From Anaerolineales bacterium UBA6055 (GTDB lineage: Bacteria; Chloroflexota; Anaerolineae; Aggregatilineales; Phototrophicaceae): 64,000 nucleotides of DNA. The stretch lies in assembly GCA_002428985.1 (NCBI GenBank), contig DIYL01000002.1:186001-250000 (forward strand). The letters are read 5' to 3'. Each line of letters opens with the position of its first letter. The stretch's first letter is position 1. A model generated the notes under the pieces. The model made no database searches. It saw only the letters and a list, made by a program, of their open reading frames with translations, and was not told the origin of the DNA. This document shows, piece after piece, positions 54,308-62,331 of this stretch. Made by a program: the position numbers and the translations under genes.

Positions 54308-55516
54308 TTATGAGGTAAATCGCTGAATCTCTATAAGAATGCGCTGGAAGGCTTCATCAGGATTACTAGCAGAATATTTGATACGCCCTAAGTTTTGAAT
54401 TGAAATCGGTAAACGGGGAACACGTTCATATTCCAACAAGATAATCGGTTTTTCACGATTAACAAAATGACGTAGACTTCTTTTAATATGATCAGCTTTA
54501 AGCGATGCGTTTGAGATGACGACGACCAGCACAGAACATTCAGAAATTGCCTGTTCAACTGCTTCCTTCCATGCATCACTATCTAATGCCAAATATTGAT
54601 CTGCCCAAACATCAACTTCATTATCTTCTAGATAGACAAATAGATGGCTAACGATACTTTCCCACTCATCGCGAGCATATGCAAGAAATACATGATTCAC
54701 AAGCTGATTAGGGGTTAAGCCATGTTTCAACTCAGAGGTACTGCGTTTGTTACGTTCCGTGCCAATATCATCCAATTGCATTGGACGGCGCGATTGTGTA
54801 ATAGAGGTTTCATCATCAACTTCAAGGTGTGGGAGGAATGTATCGCGATAATAATCATAATCATTAGAATTTTCATTAACAAAGCGCATCTCAACTGTTG
54901 TACCAATTGTGATGAGGTCATCAGGGCGCAATAAATAAGGCTCACGCACAAAGATGCCATTAACCGCTGTACCATTCATCGATCCTAAGTCTTCAACAGT
55001 ATAACCAGACGCTGTCCGTGTCAGACGAATATGGTGACGGCTGACTTCGGCTTCTTGCATGATGATGTCGTTATTTAAATCGCGTCCAAGATCAATAAGT
55101 GCTTCACGTAAGGGGTAGACAGTTACATCTTTTTGAGAGGCACGTTTAACAACTAAAAAGGGGTCTTTACCATTATCAATATCTACAGGACCATCCATCT
55201 GATTCGTATCAAATGGTGAGGCATCTTGTGTATATTGAAATGTAATGGAGTCGCCAATTTCAACAATACAATTATTGTATAACATCCAGCCAGAGGCATC
55301 TACCTTATGCCCGTCAACATATGTACCATTGGTTGAGACACCATCATGAATCTCATAATCATCGAGAACACGTACCAACCGACAATGTTCACGACTTACT
55401 TCGTTATCATGAATAATAATATCGTTCCTACGTCCACGACCAATCATAATATTTTCACCTGTTAGGTCATAGACTTTTCCGGGTTCGGGACCGCGTAACA
55501 TTTTTAAATGTGGCAT
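54308..55516 (-). CDS. FHA-FHA-TIR protein
   Basis: 402 residues. Two FHA domains bind phosphothreonine: domain 1 (about 1-95) has NIMIGRGRRNDIIIHDNEVS, SREHCRLV and STNGTYVDG; domain 2 (about 120-215) has LIDLGRDLNNDIIMQEAEVS, SRHHIRLT and SMNGTAVNG. Residues 265-400 are a TIR domain (VFLAYARDEWESIVSHLFVY, CSVLVVVISNASLKADHIKR, EKPIILLEYERVPRLPISIQ). At the position of the NADase Glu this TIR has Ser (HIKRSLRH), so it may be a scaffold rather than an enzyme. A terminator follows. FHA before TIR is the reverse order of the gene at 56785. Confidence 0.9.
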   Translation of the reverse strand: MPHLKMLRGPEPGKVYDLTGENIMIGRGRRNDIIIHDNEVSREHCRLVRVLDDYEIHDGVSTNGTYVDGHKVDASGWMLYNNCIVEIGDSITFQYTQDASPFDTNQMDGPVDIDNGKDPFLVVKRASQKDVTVYPLREALIDLGRDLNNDIIMQEAEVSRHHIRLTRTASGYTVEDLGSMNGTAVNGIFVREPYLLRPDDLITIGTTVEMRFVNENSNDYDYYRDTFLPHLEVDDETSITQSRRPMQLDDIGTERNKRSTSELKHGLTPNQLVNHVFLAYARDEWESIVSHLFVYLEDNEVDVWADQYLALDSDAWKEAVEQAISECSVLVVVISNASLKADHIKRSLRHFVNREKPIILLEYERVPRLPISIQNLGRIKYSASNPDEAFQRILIEIQRFTS

Positions 55517-55625
55517 AGATCAACACTTACCTCGCACAAAATCACCCAACTTTATTCTAACAAATCAATTGCCACACACAAACATTTGAACGGCATCTGT
55601 ACATAACTTCCAACAACTTAATCCA

Positions 55626-56630
55626 TCAAGATGTAAGATACGGTGGTTGGATGATCATATCAAAAAACGAATTAACTGTACCAATCGGTAATGCATAAGC
55701 TTTCTGAGTGGTTCCATCATCTAAAATCCCTGCATACCCCCTATCATCAACGGCGTGTACAGCCATAGTATACGCCCTACCATCATCGGTTGTCATTGAA
55801 AGTGTCAAAATTGCAAGGTTGGTTAAGGATTCTCTTACCGAAGACTCTAATGGTTCGATTTCCAAGAACAAAAATTGGCTGACATTTACAGCAGCCTGCA
55901 CATGATCAATCTCAATCTCGGTGTTAACTACTGTGCCATCCAAAATCCACGTGCCTTGCTCACCCTGCTGGTAAATTACAACACTACCATCACGCATATC
56001 CCGTATCCGAAATTCCATAATTTGATACCCAAATACATCAGGGAATAACAAATTATCCGGCAAATTGTCATCAGCTTCAACAATATCACGATAGGGAGGA
56101 GTCGTTGCAAGACGCATAATATTGGAAAACTCGAAGACAGCAGGGACAAGGTAGACGGTGTTATCATCATTCACACTAATATAGAGATTATTCCTGTCAG
56201 GGTTAGTGCCCCCTAATGTCAACCGAAGTTGTTGCTCTGGCGTTACAATCTCAATCGATGTAACTGAATCAGCAAGACCGAATTGGGCTAAATCATCACT
56301 TTCGAACTTACGCATATATTCCAACTCTGCCATGAGTTGCAGAATTCCATCAACCATTTCATCATTGGTGATGCGAGCATCATCTAAATTAGTCGCATCG
56401 GTCACTTGCCAAACATCATCAGGTCTTTCCAAAGTTGTAAAGTTGCTGTCTCGGCTTATCGTGAGTTTGATAGCCTCCTGCGCAATACGAAATGGCAGGA
56501 TTTGCTTGACTTCTATCGTTGGTGTTGGTGGGGTCAAAACAGACAGTAGTGGTTGCTGGAAAAGCCCAACAGCAATTACAACTACTAAACTGATGATAAG
56601 TAAGCTAATTGTGCCACGATTCAATTGCAT
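55626..56630 (-). CDS. DUF4340 domain membrane-anchored protein
   Basis: 334 residues. N-terminal membrane anchor (LLIISLVVVIAVGLFQQPLL, 10-29), then beta-rich repeats of DUF4340 type: LTISRDSNFTTLERPDDVWQ, ADSVTSIEIVTPEQQLRLTL and NNLYISVNDDNTVYLVPAVF. The domain is often found next to gliding-motility or ABC transporter (GldG-like) genes; no such partner is seen here. The likely location is outside the membrane. Its place between the two FHA-TIR genes suggests a shared job but is not proof. Confidence 0.85.
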   Translation of the reverse strand: MQLNRGTISLLIISLVVVIAVGLFQQPLLSVLTPPTPTIEVKQILPFRIAQEAIKLTISRDSNFTTLERPDDVWQVTDATNLDDARITNDEMVDGILQLMAELEYMRKFESDDLAQFGLADSVTSIEIVTPEQQLRLTLGGTNPDRNNLYISVNDDNTVYLVPAVFEFSNIMRLATTPPYRDIVEADDNLPDNLLFPDVFGYQIMEFRIRDMRDGSVVIYQQGEQGTWILDGTVVNTEIEIDHVQAAVNVSQFLFLEIEPLESSVRESLTNLAILTLSMTTDDGRAYTMAVHAVDDRGYAGILDDGTTQKAYALPIGTVNSFFDMIIQPPYLTS

Positions 56631-56784
56631 CGCGTCGTGATACTCCGTTATATTGCTATTTATATATCTTTATATTAGCAAACAACCAAGGAAAGTCCTA
56701 GAATTTGAAGACTTTTCAATTGCCTTTAAATCATATCGGTAGCATAATCGGTATAGGTTCATCAGCCAACAGAGGATAAATGAA

Positions 56785-57630
56785 ATGACAACCCTATTCA
56801 TCAGTCACAGTTCACGCGATGATGAATTTGTGAATCACCTAGCGAATCATCTTCATAGTGCAGGGTATACAACATGGATCGATCATATTAATACCCCCGA
56901 CGGCATGTTATGGGCAAATATTATTCAAGAGGGACTTGAACATGGCGAATATATGATTCTGGTGGTCACCGAACATAGCTTACAATCACGTCATGTACGG
57001 ATCGAATGGCAATCGTTCCAAGGACTGGTTAAGCCAATTATTTTGATTATCCTCGAAGATAAAGTTGAAATCCCGACATTGCTACAGGATTACCCAACTG
57101 TCAATTGGTCACTCGTCACAGATTTTGTGAATAACGTACAGGCGCTACTCAAATATCTGCCACAACCCATTGCTGATGAAGATAAAGAAAAAACCGCTCT
57201 CCGCCCACCACAAACCAAACAACTAAATCCAAACGCAACCGGCCTTGATGAACTGCAAAAGATGGTCAGCGAAATTGATGGTCGGACGACACAGGTATCT
57301 AATTCATCCGACATTACACTCAAAATCTCGAAATCCGAAGTCGAAATTCACTATCACTTAGATCGTCCAATGAAAATTGGGCGTGGATCTCCACATGAAG
57401 TAGACAAACCGGACATTGATCTCAACCCCTACGAGTCAATCAAAACAGTCTCCCGTCATCACGCCCAGATTGAAATTAAAAAAGGTGAGTTAGTATTGAC
57501 TGACATTGGGTCGAGTAATGGTACATTCGTGGATGGTAAACGGTTAAAACGTGATGTCCCGACAAAAATCCAGAACGGCACACAGGTACGGTTTGGTGCT
57601 TTGATTGTTCAAATCAATCAAGGAGAGTAA
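56785..57630 (+). CDS. TIR-FHA protein
   Basis: 281 residues. An N-terminal TIR domain (TTLFISHSSRDDEFVNHLAN, AGYTTWIDHINTPDGMLWAN, YMILVVTEHSLQSRHVRIEW) with Glu in the RIEW position expected for NADase activity, then a linker and a C-terminal FHA domain from about residue 190 (MKIGRGSPHEVDKPDIDLNP, VSRHHAQIEIKKGELV, SSNGTFVDGKRLKRD). Domain order is opposite to the gene at 54308. Phosphothreonine binding could switch the TIR on or off. An AGAGGA site precedes the ATG. It begins a two-gene unit with the following GNAT gene (9 bases apart). Confidence 0.9.
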   Translation: MTTLFISHSSRDDEFVNHLANHLHSAGYTTWIDHINTPDGMLWANIIQEGLEHGEYMILVVTEHSLQSRHVRIEWQSFQGLVKPIILIILEDKVEIPTLLQDYPTVNWSLVTDFVNNVQALLKYLPQPIADEDKEKTALRPPQTKQLNPNATGLDELQKMVSEIDGRTTQVSNSSDITLKISKSEVEIHYHLDRPMKIGRGSPHEVDKPDIDLNPYESIKTVSRHHAQIEIKKGELVLTDIGSSNGTFVDGKRLKRDVPTKIQNGTQVRFGALIVQINQGE

Positions 57631-57638
57631 CCCCAACT

Positions 57639-58244
57639 GTGGCTGAAAACTTCATAGCGCAAAAAGAGAAACATTTTCCGATGCATTTGCCTAACGGCAT
57701 CACAGGTAAGAATGTTGATCTACAGACCTACTTCGATGTCGAAGATACCCTTGAGCCGCTAGTATTTCCAGAAAATGAACGTACAGCTCGTTGGGCAAGT
57801 ATACCGGCTGAACGGCGTGATGAACGCAAACGAACCTTATCTCTATTACAACGACAAACACATTTAGATGCAGTTGTCTTTTATGATGATGATACACCAA
57901 TCGGATGGTCGGCAGGACGCATGACAGGCGCACTGGAATTTATGATGGATGTAACCGGAATTCATCCAGACTATCAGAGCAAAAAGATTTATCAGACATT
58001 TCTGAAAAAATATTTAGCATATCTTCGTGATATAGGTTATGAACGTGTCATTAGCTATCATAGTCCAACCAACCGCGCGGTACTGATCTCGAAACTAAAA
58101 GCAGGCTTTTATATTGCTGGTACAGAATTTCGTGAACACGCAGGGGCATCGGTTAAACTTGCATATTTGCTCCATCAAGACCGCTATGAAGCCTTTGAAG
58201 ATGTCCATAGCTTACAACCACAACCCTATATTTCTAACCAATAG
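57639..58244 (+). CDS. GNAT family N-acetyltransferase
   Basis: 201 residues. The acetyl-CoA region reads VTGIHPDYQSKKIYQTFLKK (pattern Q-x-x-x-I/G-x), and NRAVLISKLKAGFYIAGTEF is the last strand and helix. The N-terminal half is poorly conserved. The start is GTG 57639, because AGGAGAG of the preceding gene's end lies upstream; the first ATG (57681) has a worse site. Its acceptor is unknown. It follows the TIR-FHA gene so closely that it may be part of that response. Confidence 0.8.
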   Translation: MAENFIAQKEKHFPMHLPNGITGKNVDLQTYFDVEDTLEPLVFPENERTARWASIPAERRDERKRTLSLLQRQTHLDAVVFYDDDTPIGWSAGRMTGALEFMMDVTGIHPDYQSKKIYQTFLKKYLAYLRDIGYERVISYHSPTNRAVLISKLKAGFYIAGTEFREHAGASVKLAYLLHQDRYEAFEDVHSLQPQPYISNQ

Positions 58245-58377
58245 GATCAGCAACTCATCGCTTTTCAGACAAATCTTAAGCTTTTGTAATAACATTTAGG
58301 AATAAAATGTAATTAGAATAAGTTAATTAAGCTTTGCTTTACAAAATCATAAGTCATTTCTTATGACGTTGTATGCT

Positions 58378-58406
58378 TTGAAATAAATTATCTTATTCGT
58401 TATAAT
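58378..58406 (+). promoter_or_regulatory. sigma-70-type promoter of the binding-protein/kinase locus
   Basis: TTGAAA (58378-58383), 17-bp spacer and perfect TATAAT (58401-58406), with a transcript start near 58413 and a leader of about 22 bases before the ATG at 58435. The upstream gap from 58245 is AT-rich with no gene. Confidence 0.7.
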
Positions 58407-58434
58407 GTATCATATTATAATCAGGGATGATAAC

Positions 58435-59373
58435 ATGAAACACATACTTACCTACATCAGTTTGTTTGTAGTCTCTTTACTATTAGTTGCTTGTACAGCT
58501 CAAGAAGAACCACCAACCCCAACAGAGGAACCCGTCTCCGAATTAACAGGTGTCATTGTCATGGGTGACATTGATGAAGATGATCCAGTCAGCAAAATAG
58601 AAGAATTCCAACCTATTATTGATTACATCGCCGCAGACTTGGCTGATGTTGGTATCGGAATCGGAGAAGTTAAGATCGCACCAGATGCAGAAACGATGAT
58701 TAGCATGATGGAAGCTGGTGAAGTTAATCTATATTATGATAGTCTGTACCCATCTTTGCTTGTTGCAAATGGTGCCGATACAACGCCTCTTGTTCTAGGT
58801 TGGCGCGGTGGTGAACCGATTTATCACTCTGTTTTCTTCGCACTTCCAGATAGTGGAATTACATCAGTCGAAGATCTCAATGGGAAACTAGTTGCCTTTG
58901 ATGATATTACGTCGACTTCTGGTTATATGATGCCAACCGCACATCTGTTATCAAATGGCTTGAATCCAGTAGAGAAAGGATCATCAGAATCTGCCGTAGC
59001 TGATGATGAGATTGGCTATGTCTTCTCCGCGGATGATGAAAACACAATCGAATGGGTACTCAGTGGACGTGTTGATGCGGGTGTTGTAGACAACCTGACC
59101 TATCTTGCAGATATTCCCGAAGAAACACGGGAAAATCTAGTCATCTTTGCAGAAACCGAATCCGTTCCCCGTCGTATCGTCACCATTTCGTCAGATGTGG
59201 ACGATGAAACAGCAGAATTACTCAAAACTATTTTGATAGGAATGGATCAAACTGAAGAAGGTCAAGAGTTACTAGACATCATCAAAACTGTTAAGTTTGA
59301 AGAATTTGAGGGTGGAGCAGAGTCTGTATTTGAACCCATCGAAGAGATGTTTGCACTCGTTCAAGATCAATAG
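58435..59373 (+). CDS. PhnD-like phosphate/phosphonate substrate-binding lipoprotein
   Basis: 312 residues. Lipoprotein signal (SLFVVSLLLVACTAQEEPPT, lipobox L-V-A-C near residue 20), then a type II periplasmic-binding fold: VIVMGDIDEDDPVSKIEEFQ, MISMMEAGEVNLYYDSLYPS, DLNGKLVAFDDITSTSGYMM and GRVDAGVVDNLTYLADIPEE. This is the PhnD/PtxB family for phosphonate, phosphite or related anions. No transporter genes are near; instead a sensor kinase follows 89 bases later. It probably reports ligand to the kinase rather than feeding an importer. Confidence 0.87.
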   Translation: MKHILTYISLFVVSLLLVACTAQEEPPTPTEEPVSELTGVIVMGDIDEDDPVSKIEEFQPIIDYIAADLADVGIGIGEVKIAPDAETMISMMEAGEVNLYYDSLYPSLLVANGADTTPLVLGWRGGEPIYHSVFFALPDSGITSVEDLNGKLVAFDDITSTSGYMMPTAHLLSNGLNPVEKGSSESAVADDEIGYVFSADDENTIEWVLSGRVDAGVVDNLTYLADIPEETRENLVIFAETESVPRRIVTISSDVDDETAELLKTILIGMDQTEEGQELLDIIKTVKFEEFEGGAESVFEPIEEMFALVQDQ

Positions 59374-59384
59374 ATAATTAACAT

Positions 59385-59424
59385 TATAGGGGACATGCTT
59401 TCGCAAAGTGTGTACCCTACCTAT
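59385..59424 (+). promoter_or_regulatory. Imperfect hairpin between binding protein and sensor kinase genes
   Basis: ATAGGGGACATGCTTT and AAAGTGTGTACCCTACCTAT form a long stem with a few mismatches around CGC. No T-tract follows, so it may lower readthrough or protect the upstream message, giving unequal expression of the binding protein and the kinase. Confidence 0.5.
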
Positions 59425-59462
59425 AGTTTGTGTCAACATTGGTAATTAAAGGTAAGTAATAC

Positions 59463-61049
59463 ATGGATAACCACAAGCATCCAGCACGAGATATGGATGT
59501 ATCAATACATCCAACTAAACAAAAAAGACATTTCAACTATCATTTGACATTGAACACGCAACTCATTACGTTGGTTATTTTCATAATTCTTACCGTTGTT
59601 ATTAGTATGACAGCTTCATCGATCCTGCGTGAAAACGAAATTTTCCGTAGTGATTTGATACAAGAAGCCAACACATTACTTGATGCCATTGAGGCTTCCT
59701 CAGCTGATTTTTTATATTGGATGGATATCGACACGATCGACAACCTTGCCAATAGCTTTGATGATGCGGACGATGTACTGGTTCTGAGAATATATGATCC
59801 TAATGGTCGTATTCTTTCTGCGCCTGGTGACAGTGAACTTGAAGCACGTGTAGAGAGCGATCCCTATGGTTTACAACTCGTCAATAATACAAACCCAGAT
59901 ATAGAATGGCAAGCAGACAGGCTAATTGTTGGCCGTAGGTTTGATTTAGGGCGACAAGTATTGGGAGCAGCGCATGTTGAGTTATCGACAGCCCGCTTTA
60001 ATGCCGAGCTACAAGATAGTCTGTTACGAGGTATCCTCTCAGCAACCATTGCGACACTATTTGGTACGATTGTTGCAATATTTGTGAGTCGTTCAATCAC
60101 AAAACCAATTACCGACTTAGTATCTGCGGCAGATCAAATTGCAACTGGTAATTTAGATAAACCGATTACGATAAGCAGCAATTCGACTGAGGTCAATCAA
60201 CTTTCAGATTCTATTGAAAACATGCGTACAAGCTTGCAAACAGTATATCAAGATTTAGAAGAGCGCATTGCCCAACGGACTGAGGAACTACAAAAATCAC
60301 GTGATGAAGCGGTTGAAGCACGTCAAGTTGCTGATGAAAACTCACGTCTTAAGACAGAGTTTTTGTCAATGATGTCACATGAGCTGCGTACCCCGATGAA
60401 TGCTATTCAAGGGTTTACCGACATTATGTTAGCACGGATGGCAGGTGTAAACTACAATGAACGAACCGAGCGTTATCTTAAGAAAATTCAATCAAATAGT
60501 GTGCGACTATTGGGACTTATCAACGACTTCCTAGATTTATCTCGGATTGAGTCAGGGCGTTTAGAGCTAGCTAGTCACCCGATTAAGCCAACCGACGCTG
60601 CGAAAAAATGGAGCGACCTCCTTAGTGTTTTGGCAGATAACAAAGGATTGGAATTGAATGTCACTGTCGATCCGAATCTGCCTGAAACAATCTATGGTGA
60701 TGAAGAATCTCTTACAAAGGTCGTTATTAATCTACTTGGCAATGCAATCAAGTTTACCGAAGAAGGATCTGTTACTCTCGACCTGAAAAAACAAGAGGAG
60801 AACATGATTATCGCAATTACAGACACAGGTGTCGGTATTCCACCACATGCTCGTGAATTTATATTCGATGAATTCCGCCAAGTCGATATGTCATCAAAAC
60901 GGAAACATGGCGGTACTGGGTTAGGCTTATCGATTGTTCAAAAACTGGTGACAGCTATGAATGGTAAAGTTTCGCTAGAAAGTGAAGTGGGTGTTGGTAG
61001 CACATTTACAGTATCCATCCCTATTATTACAGAAAGCGAATCTGAATAA
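59463..61049 (+). CDS. Membrane sensor histidine kinase
   Basis: 528 residues. Two membrane helices (about 33-53 and 189-209) flank an extracellular sensor of about 135 residues (SSADFLYWMDIDTIDNLANS and NPDIEWQADRLIVGRR). HAMP follows (210-262), then a coiled coil, then HisKA with His306 (FLSMMSHELRTPMNAIQGFT) and the ATPase domain: NLLGNAIKFTEEG (N box), DTGVGIPPHARE (G1), KHGGTGLGLSIVQKLV (G2). It is followed by two stand-alone receiver genes; the binding lipoprotein before it may be its ligand sensor. Confidence 0.95.
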   Translation: MDNHKHPARDMDVSIHPTKQKRHFNYHLTLNTQLITLVIFIILTVVISMTASSILRENEIFRSDLIQEANTLLDAIEASSADFLYWMDIDTIDNLANSFDDADDVLVLRIYDPNGRILSAPGDSELEARVESDPYGLQLVNNTNPDIEWQADRLIVGRRFDLGRQVLGAAHVELSTARFNAELQDSLLRGILSATIATLFGTIVAIFVSRSITKPITDLVSAADQIATGNLDKPITISSNSTEVNQLSDSIENMRTSLQTVYQDLEERIAQRTEELQKSRDEAVEARQVADENSRLKTEFLSMMSHELRTPMNAIQGFTDIMLARMAGVNYNERTERYLKKIQSNSVRLLGLINDFLDLSRIESGRLELASHPIKPTDAAKKWSDLLSVLADNKGLELNVTVDPNLPETIYGDEESLTKVVINLLGNAIKFTEEGSVTLDLKKQEENMIIAITDTGVGIPPHAREFIFDEFRQVDMSSKRKHGGTGLGLSIVQKLVTAMNGKVSLESEVGVGSTFTVSIPIITESESE

Positions 61050-61065
61050 AACGAAGGAGGCAAGA

Positions 61066-61491
61066 ATGGAAAATATTCCCAGAGACTTACTCGAGGGGTG
61101 GGACATTGTTGTAATTGACGATGAAGAAGACAGCCTTGAAGTTGCTGAAATCATCTTATTAGAGTACGGCGCAAATGTTCATACAGCAGAAAATGGACAA
61201 GAAGGATTAGAGGTCATCAGAAGCGTAAAACCGCGTTTTGTTATCTCTGATTTGTCGATGCCTGTTATGGATGGATGGGAGCTTATTTCTATACTGAAAA
61301 AAGATCGTGAATTAGCCGAGATACCCGTGATTGCACTCACAGCGCATGCAATGGTTGGCGATCGGGAACGTGCGGTAAAGTCTGGTTTTCACAATCATTT
61401 GACCAAACCACTAACCATCAAGACATTTATGGGAGATCTTGTCAAATTGTTGATCGATATTCCAACACTCGTAGAACACCTCAATATTTAA
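61066..61491 (+). CDS. Single-domain response regulator
   Basis: 141 residues. Receiver domain with acidic pocket VVIDDEEDSLEVAEI, phospho-acceptor Asp62 (VISDLSMPVMDG), switch Thr (VIALTAHAMVG) and Lys (NHLTKPLTIK). No output domain; it probably passes phosphate on or acts by binding. A perfect AAGGAGG site precedes ATG 61066. Placed 16 bases after the kinase. The longer frame from 60982 overlaps the kinase and is not used. Confidence 0.95.
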   Translation: MENIPRDLLEGWDIVVIDDEEDSLEVAEIILLEYGANVHTAENGQEGLEVIRSVKPRFVISDLSMPVMDGWELISILKKDRELAEIPVIALTAHAMVGDRERAVKSGFHNHLTKPLTIKTFMGDLVKLLIDIPTLVEHLNI

Positions 61492-61504
61492 AGTCAGGAT
61501 TAGT

Positions 61505-61876
61505 ATGATGAACAAACGAATTTTAGTGGTTGAAGATGACCCCGATGGTCAGGAAATGATCACAACAGTACTTGAACACATGGACTTTGTTGTCGATACA
61601 GCCGAAAACGGTGAAAAAGCAAGTCAAATGGTTTTAAGCTCCGATGTATCTTATAGTGCGGTTATTATTGATCTTGCCCTACCTGGGAAAAATGGATGGG
61701 AGTTGTTAACTGATATTCAGGGAAATCCCAATACAGCAAATCTTACCTGTATAGCCGTTACAGCATTTCATAATTCGAAATTACGAGAACGTGCTCTACA
61801 AGCAGGTTTCAATGCGTATTTTCCAAAACCGATTCACCCCTCTTCTTTTATCGCTAAAATTGATGACATTATCTAA
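61505..61876 (+). CDS. Single-domain response regulator
   Basis: 123 residues. Acidic pocket ILVVEDDPDGQEMI, phospho-acceptor Asp56 (AVIIDLALPGKNGWELL), switch Thr (CIAVTAFHNSK) and Lys (AYFPKPIHPSSF). Like its neighbour it lacks an output domain, so the locus has two receivers and one kinase. AGGA lies six bases before the ATG-ATG start. Begins 14 bases after the other receiver. Confidence 0.93.
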   Translation: MMNKRILVVEDDPDGQEMITTVLEHMDFVVDTAENGEKASQMVLSSDVSYSAVIIDLALPGKNGWELLTDIQGNPNTANLTCIAVTAFHNSKLRERALQAGFNAYFPKPIHPSSFIAKIDDII

Positions 61877-61913
61877 GTCTACTCAAATAGACTTTTATAT
61901 TGAGGATATTTAC

Positions 61914-62282
61914 ATGGCAGATTCAGTCTCGTGGTTGATTCAAAACCAAGTTCTACAACTCACGTTGCCAGAAAAACTAACCGCCAAAGAGCTATCGAGC
62001 ATCAACAGCGATACTGAAGTCGTTTTGGATCAGCAAGACGAAGTCATAAGTATTTACATTAATGCTGATGCAGTCAAAGCAACTTACCAAACCTCAGATG
62101 TTTTGCGTAAATCATTGACATTCGTTCACCACCAACAACTTGACAGTCTCATCGCAGTTTCCAATAATAAACTGACCCGACTAATCCTCTTGATGGCATT
62201 CTCGACCGTGAATATTCCTATTGCCCGGTTCGATAATCATAATGAAGCTCATAAGTATGTAGAACAACACAAAACATCATAA
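61914..62282 (+). CDS. Small protein of possible STAS/SpoIIAA-like fold
   Basis: 122 residues, starting at ATG 61914, seven bases after GAGGA (the longer frame from 61791 lies within the receiver gene). Alternating strands and helices (VLQLTLPEKLTAKELSSINS, LIAVSNNKLTRLILLMAFST) and IPIARFDNHNEAHKYVEQHK at the end resemble the STAS/SpoIIAA fold, often used in partner-switching, but the match is weak. Last gene of the signalling locus; a strong terminator follows. Confidence 0.6.
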   Translation: MADSVSWLIQNQVLQLTLPEKLTAKELSSINSDTEVVLDQQDEVISIYINADAVKATYQTSDVLRKSLTFVHHQQLDSLIAVSNNKLTRLILLMAFSTVNIPIARFDNHNEAHKYVEQHKTS

Positions 62283-62290
62283 GCGGTATT

Positions 62291-62316
62291 GAGGAATGCG
62301 AGCAATCGCATTCCTC
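62291..62316. terminator. Convergent terminator with GNRA loop
   Basis: GAGGAATGCGA (62291-62301) and TCGCATTCCTC (62306-62316) form a perfect 11-bp stem closed by GCAA. It lies between the signalling locus and the convergent glnS. Confidence 0.85.
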
Positions 62317-62331
62317 GAAATATAGCTTAGA

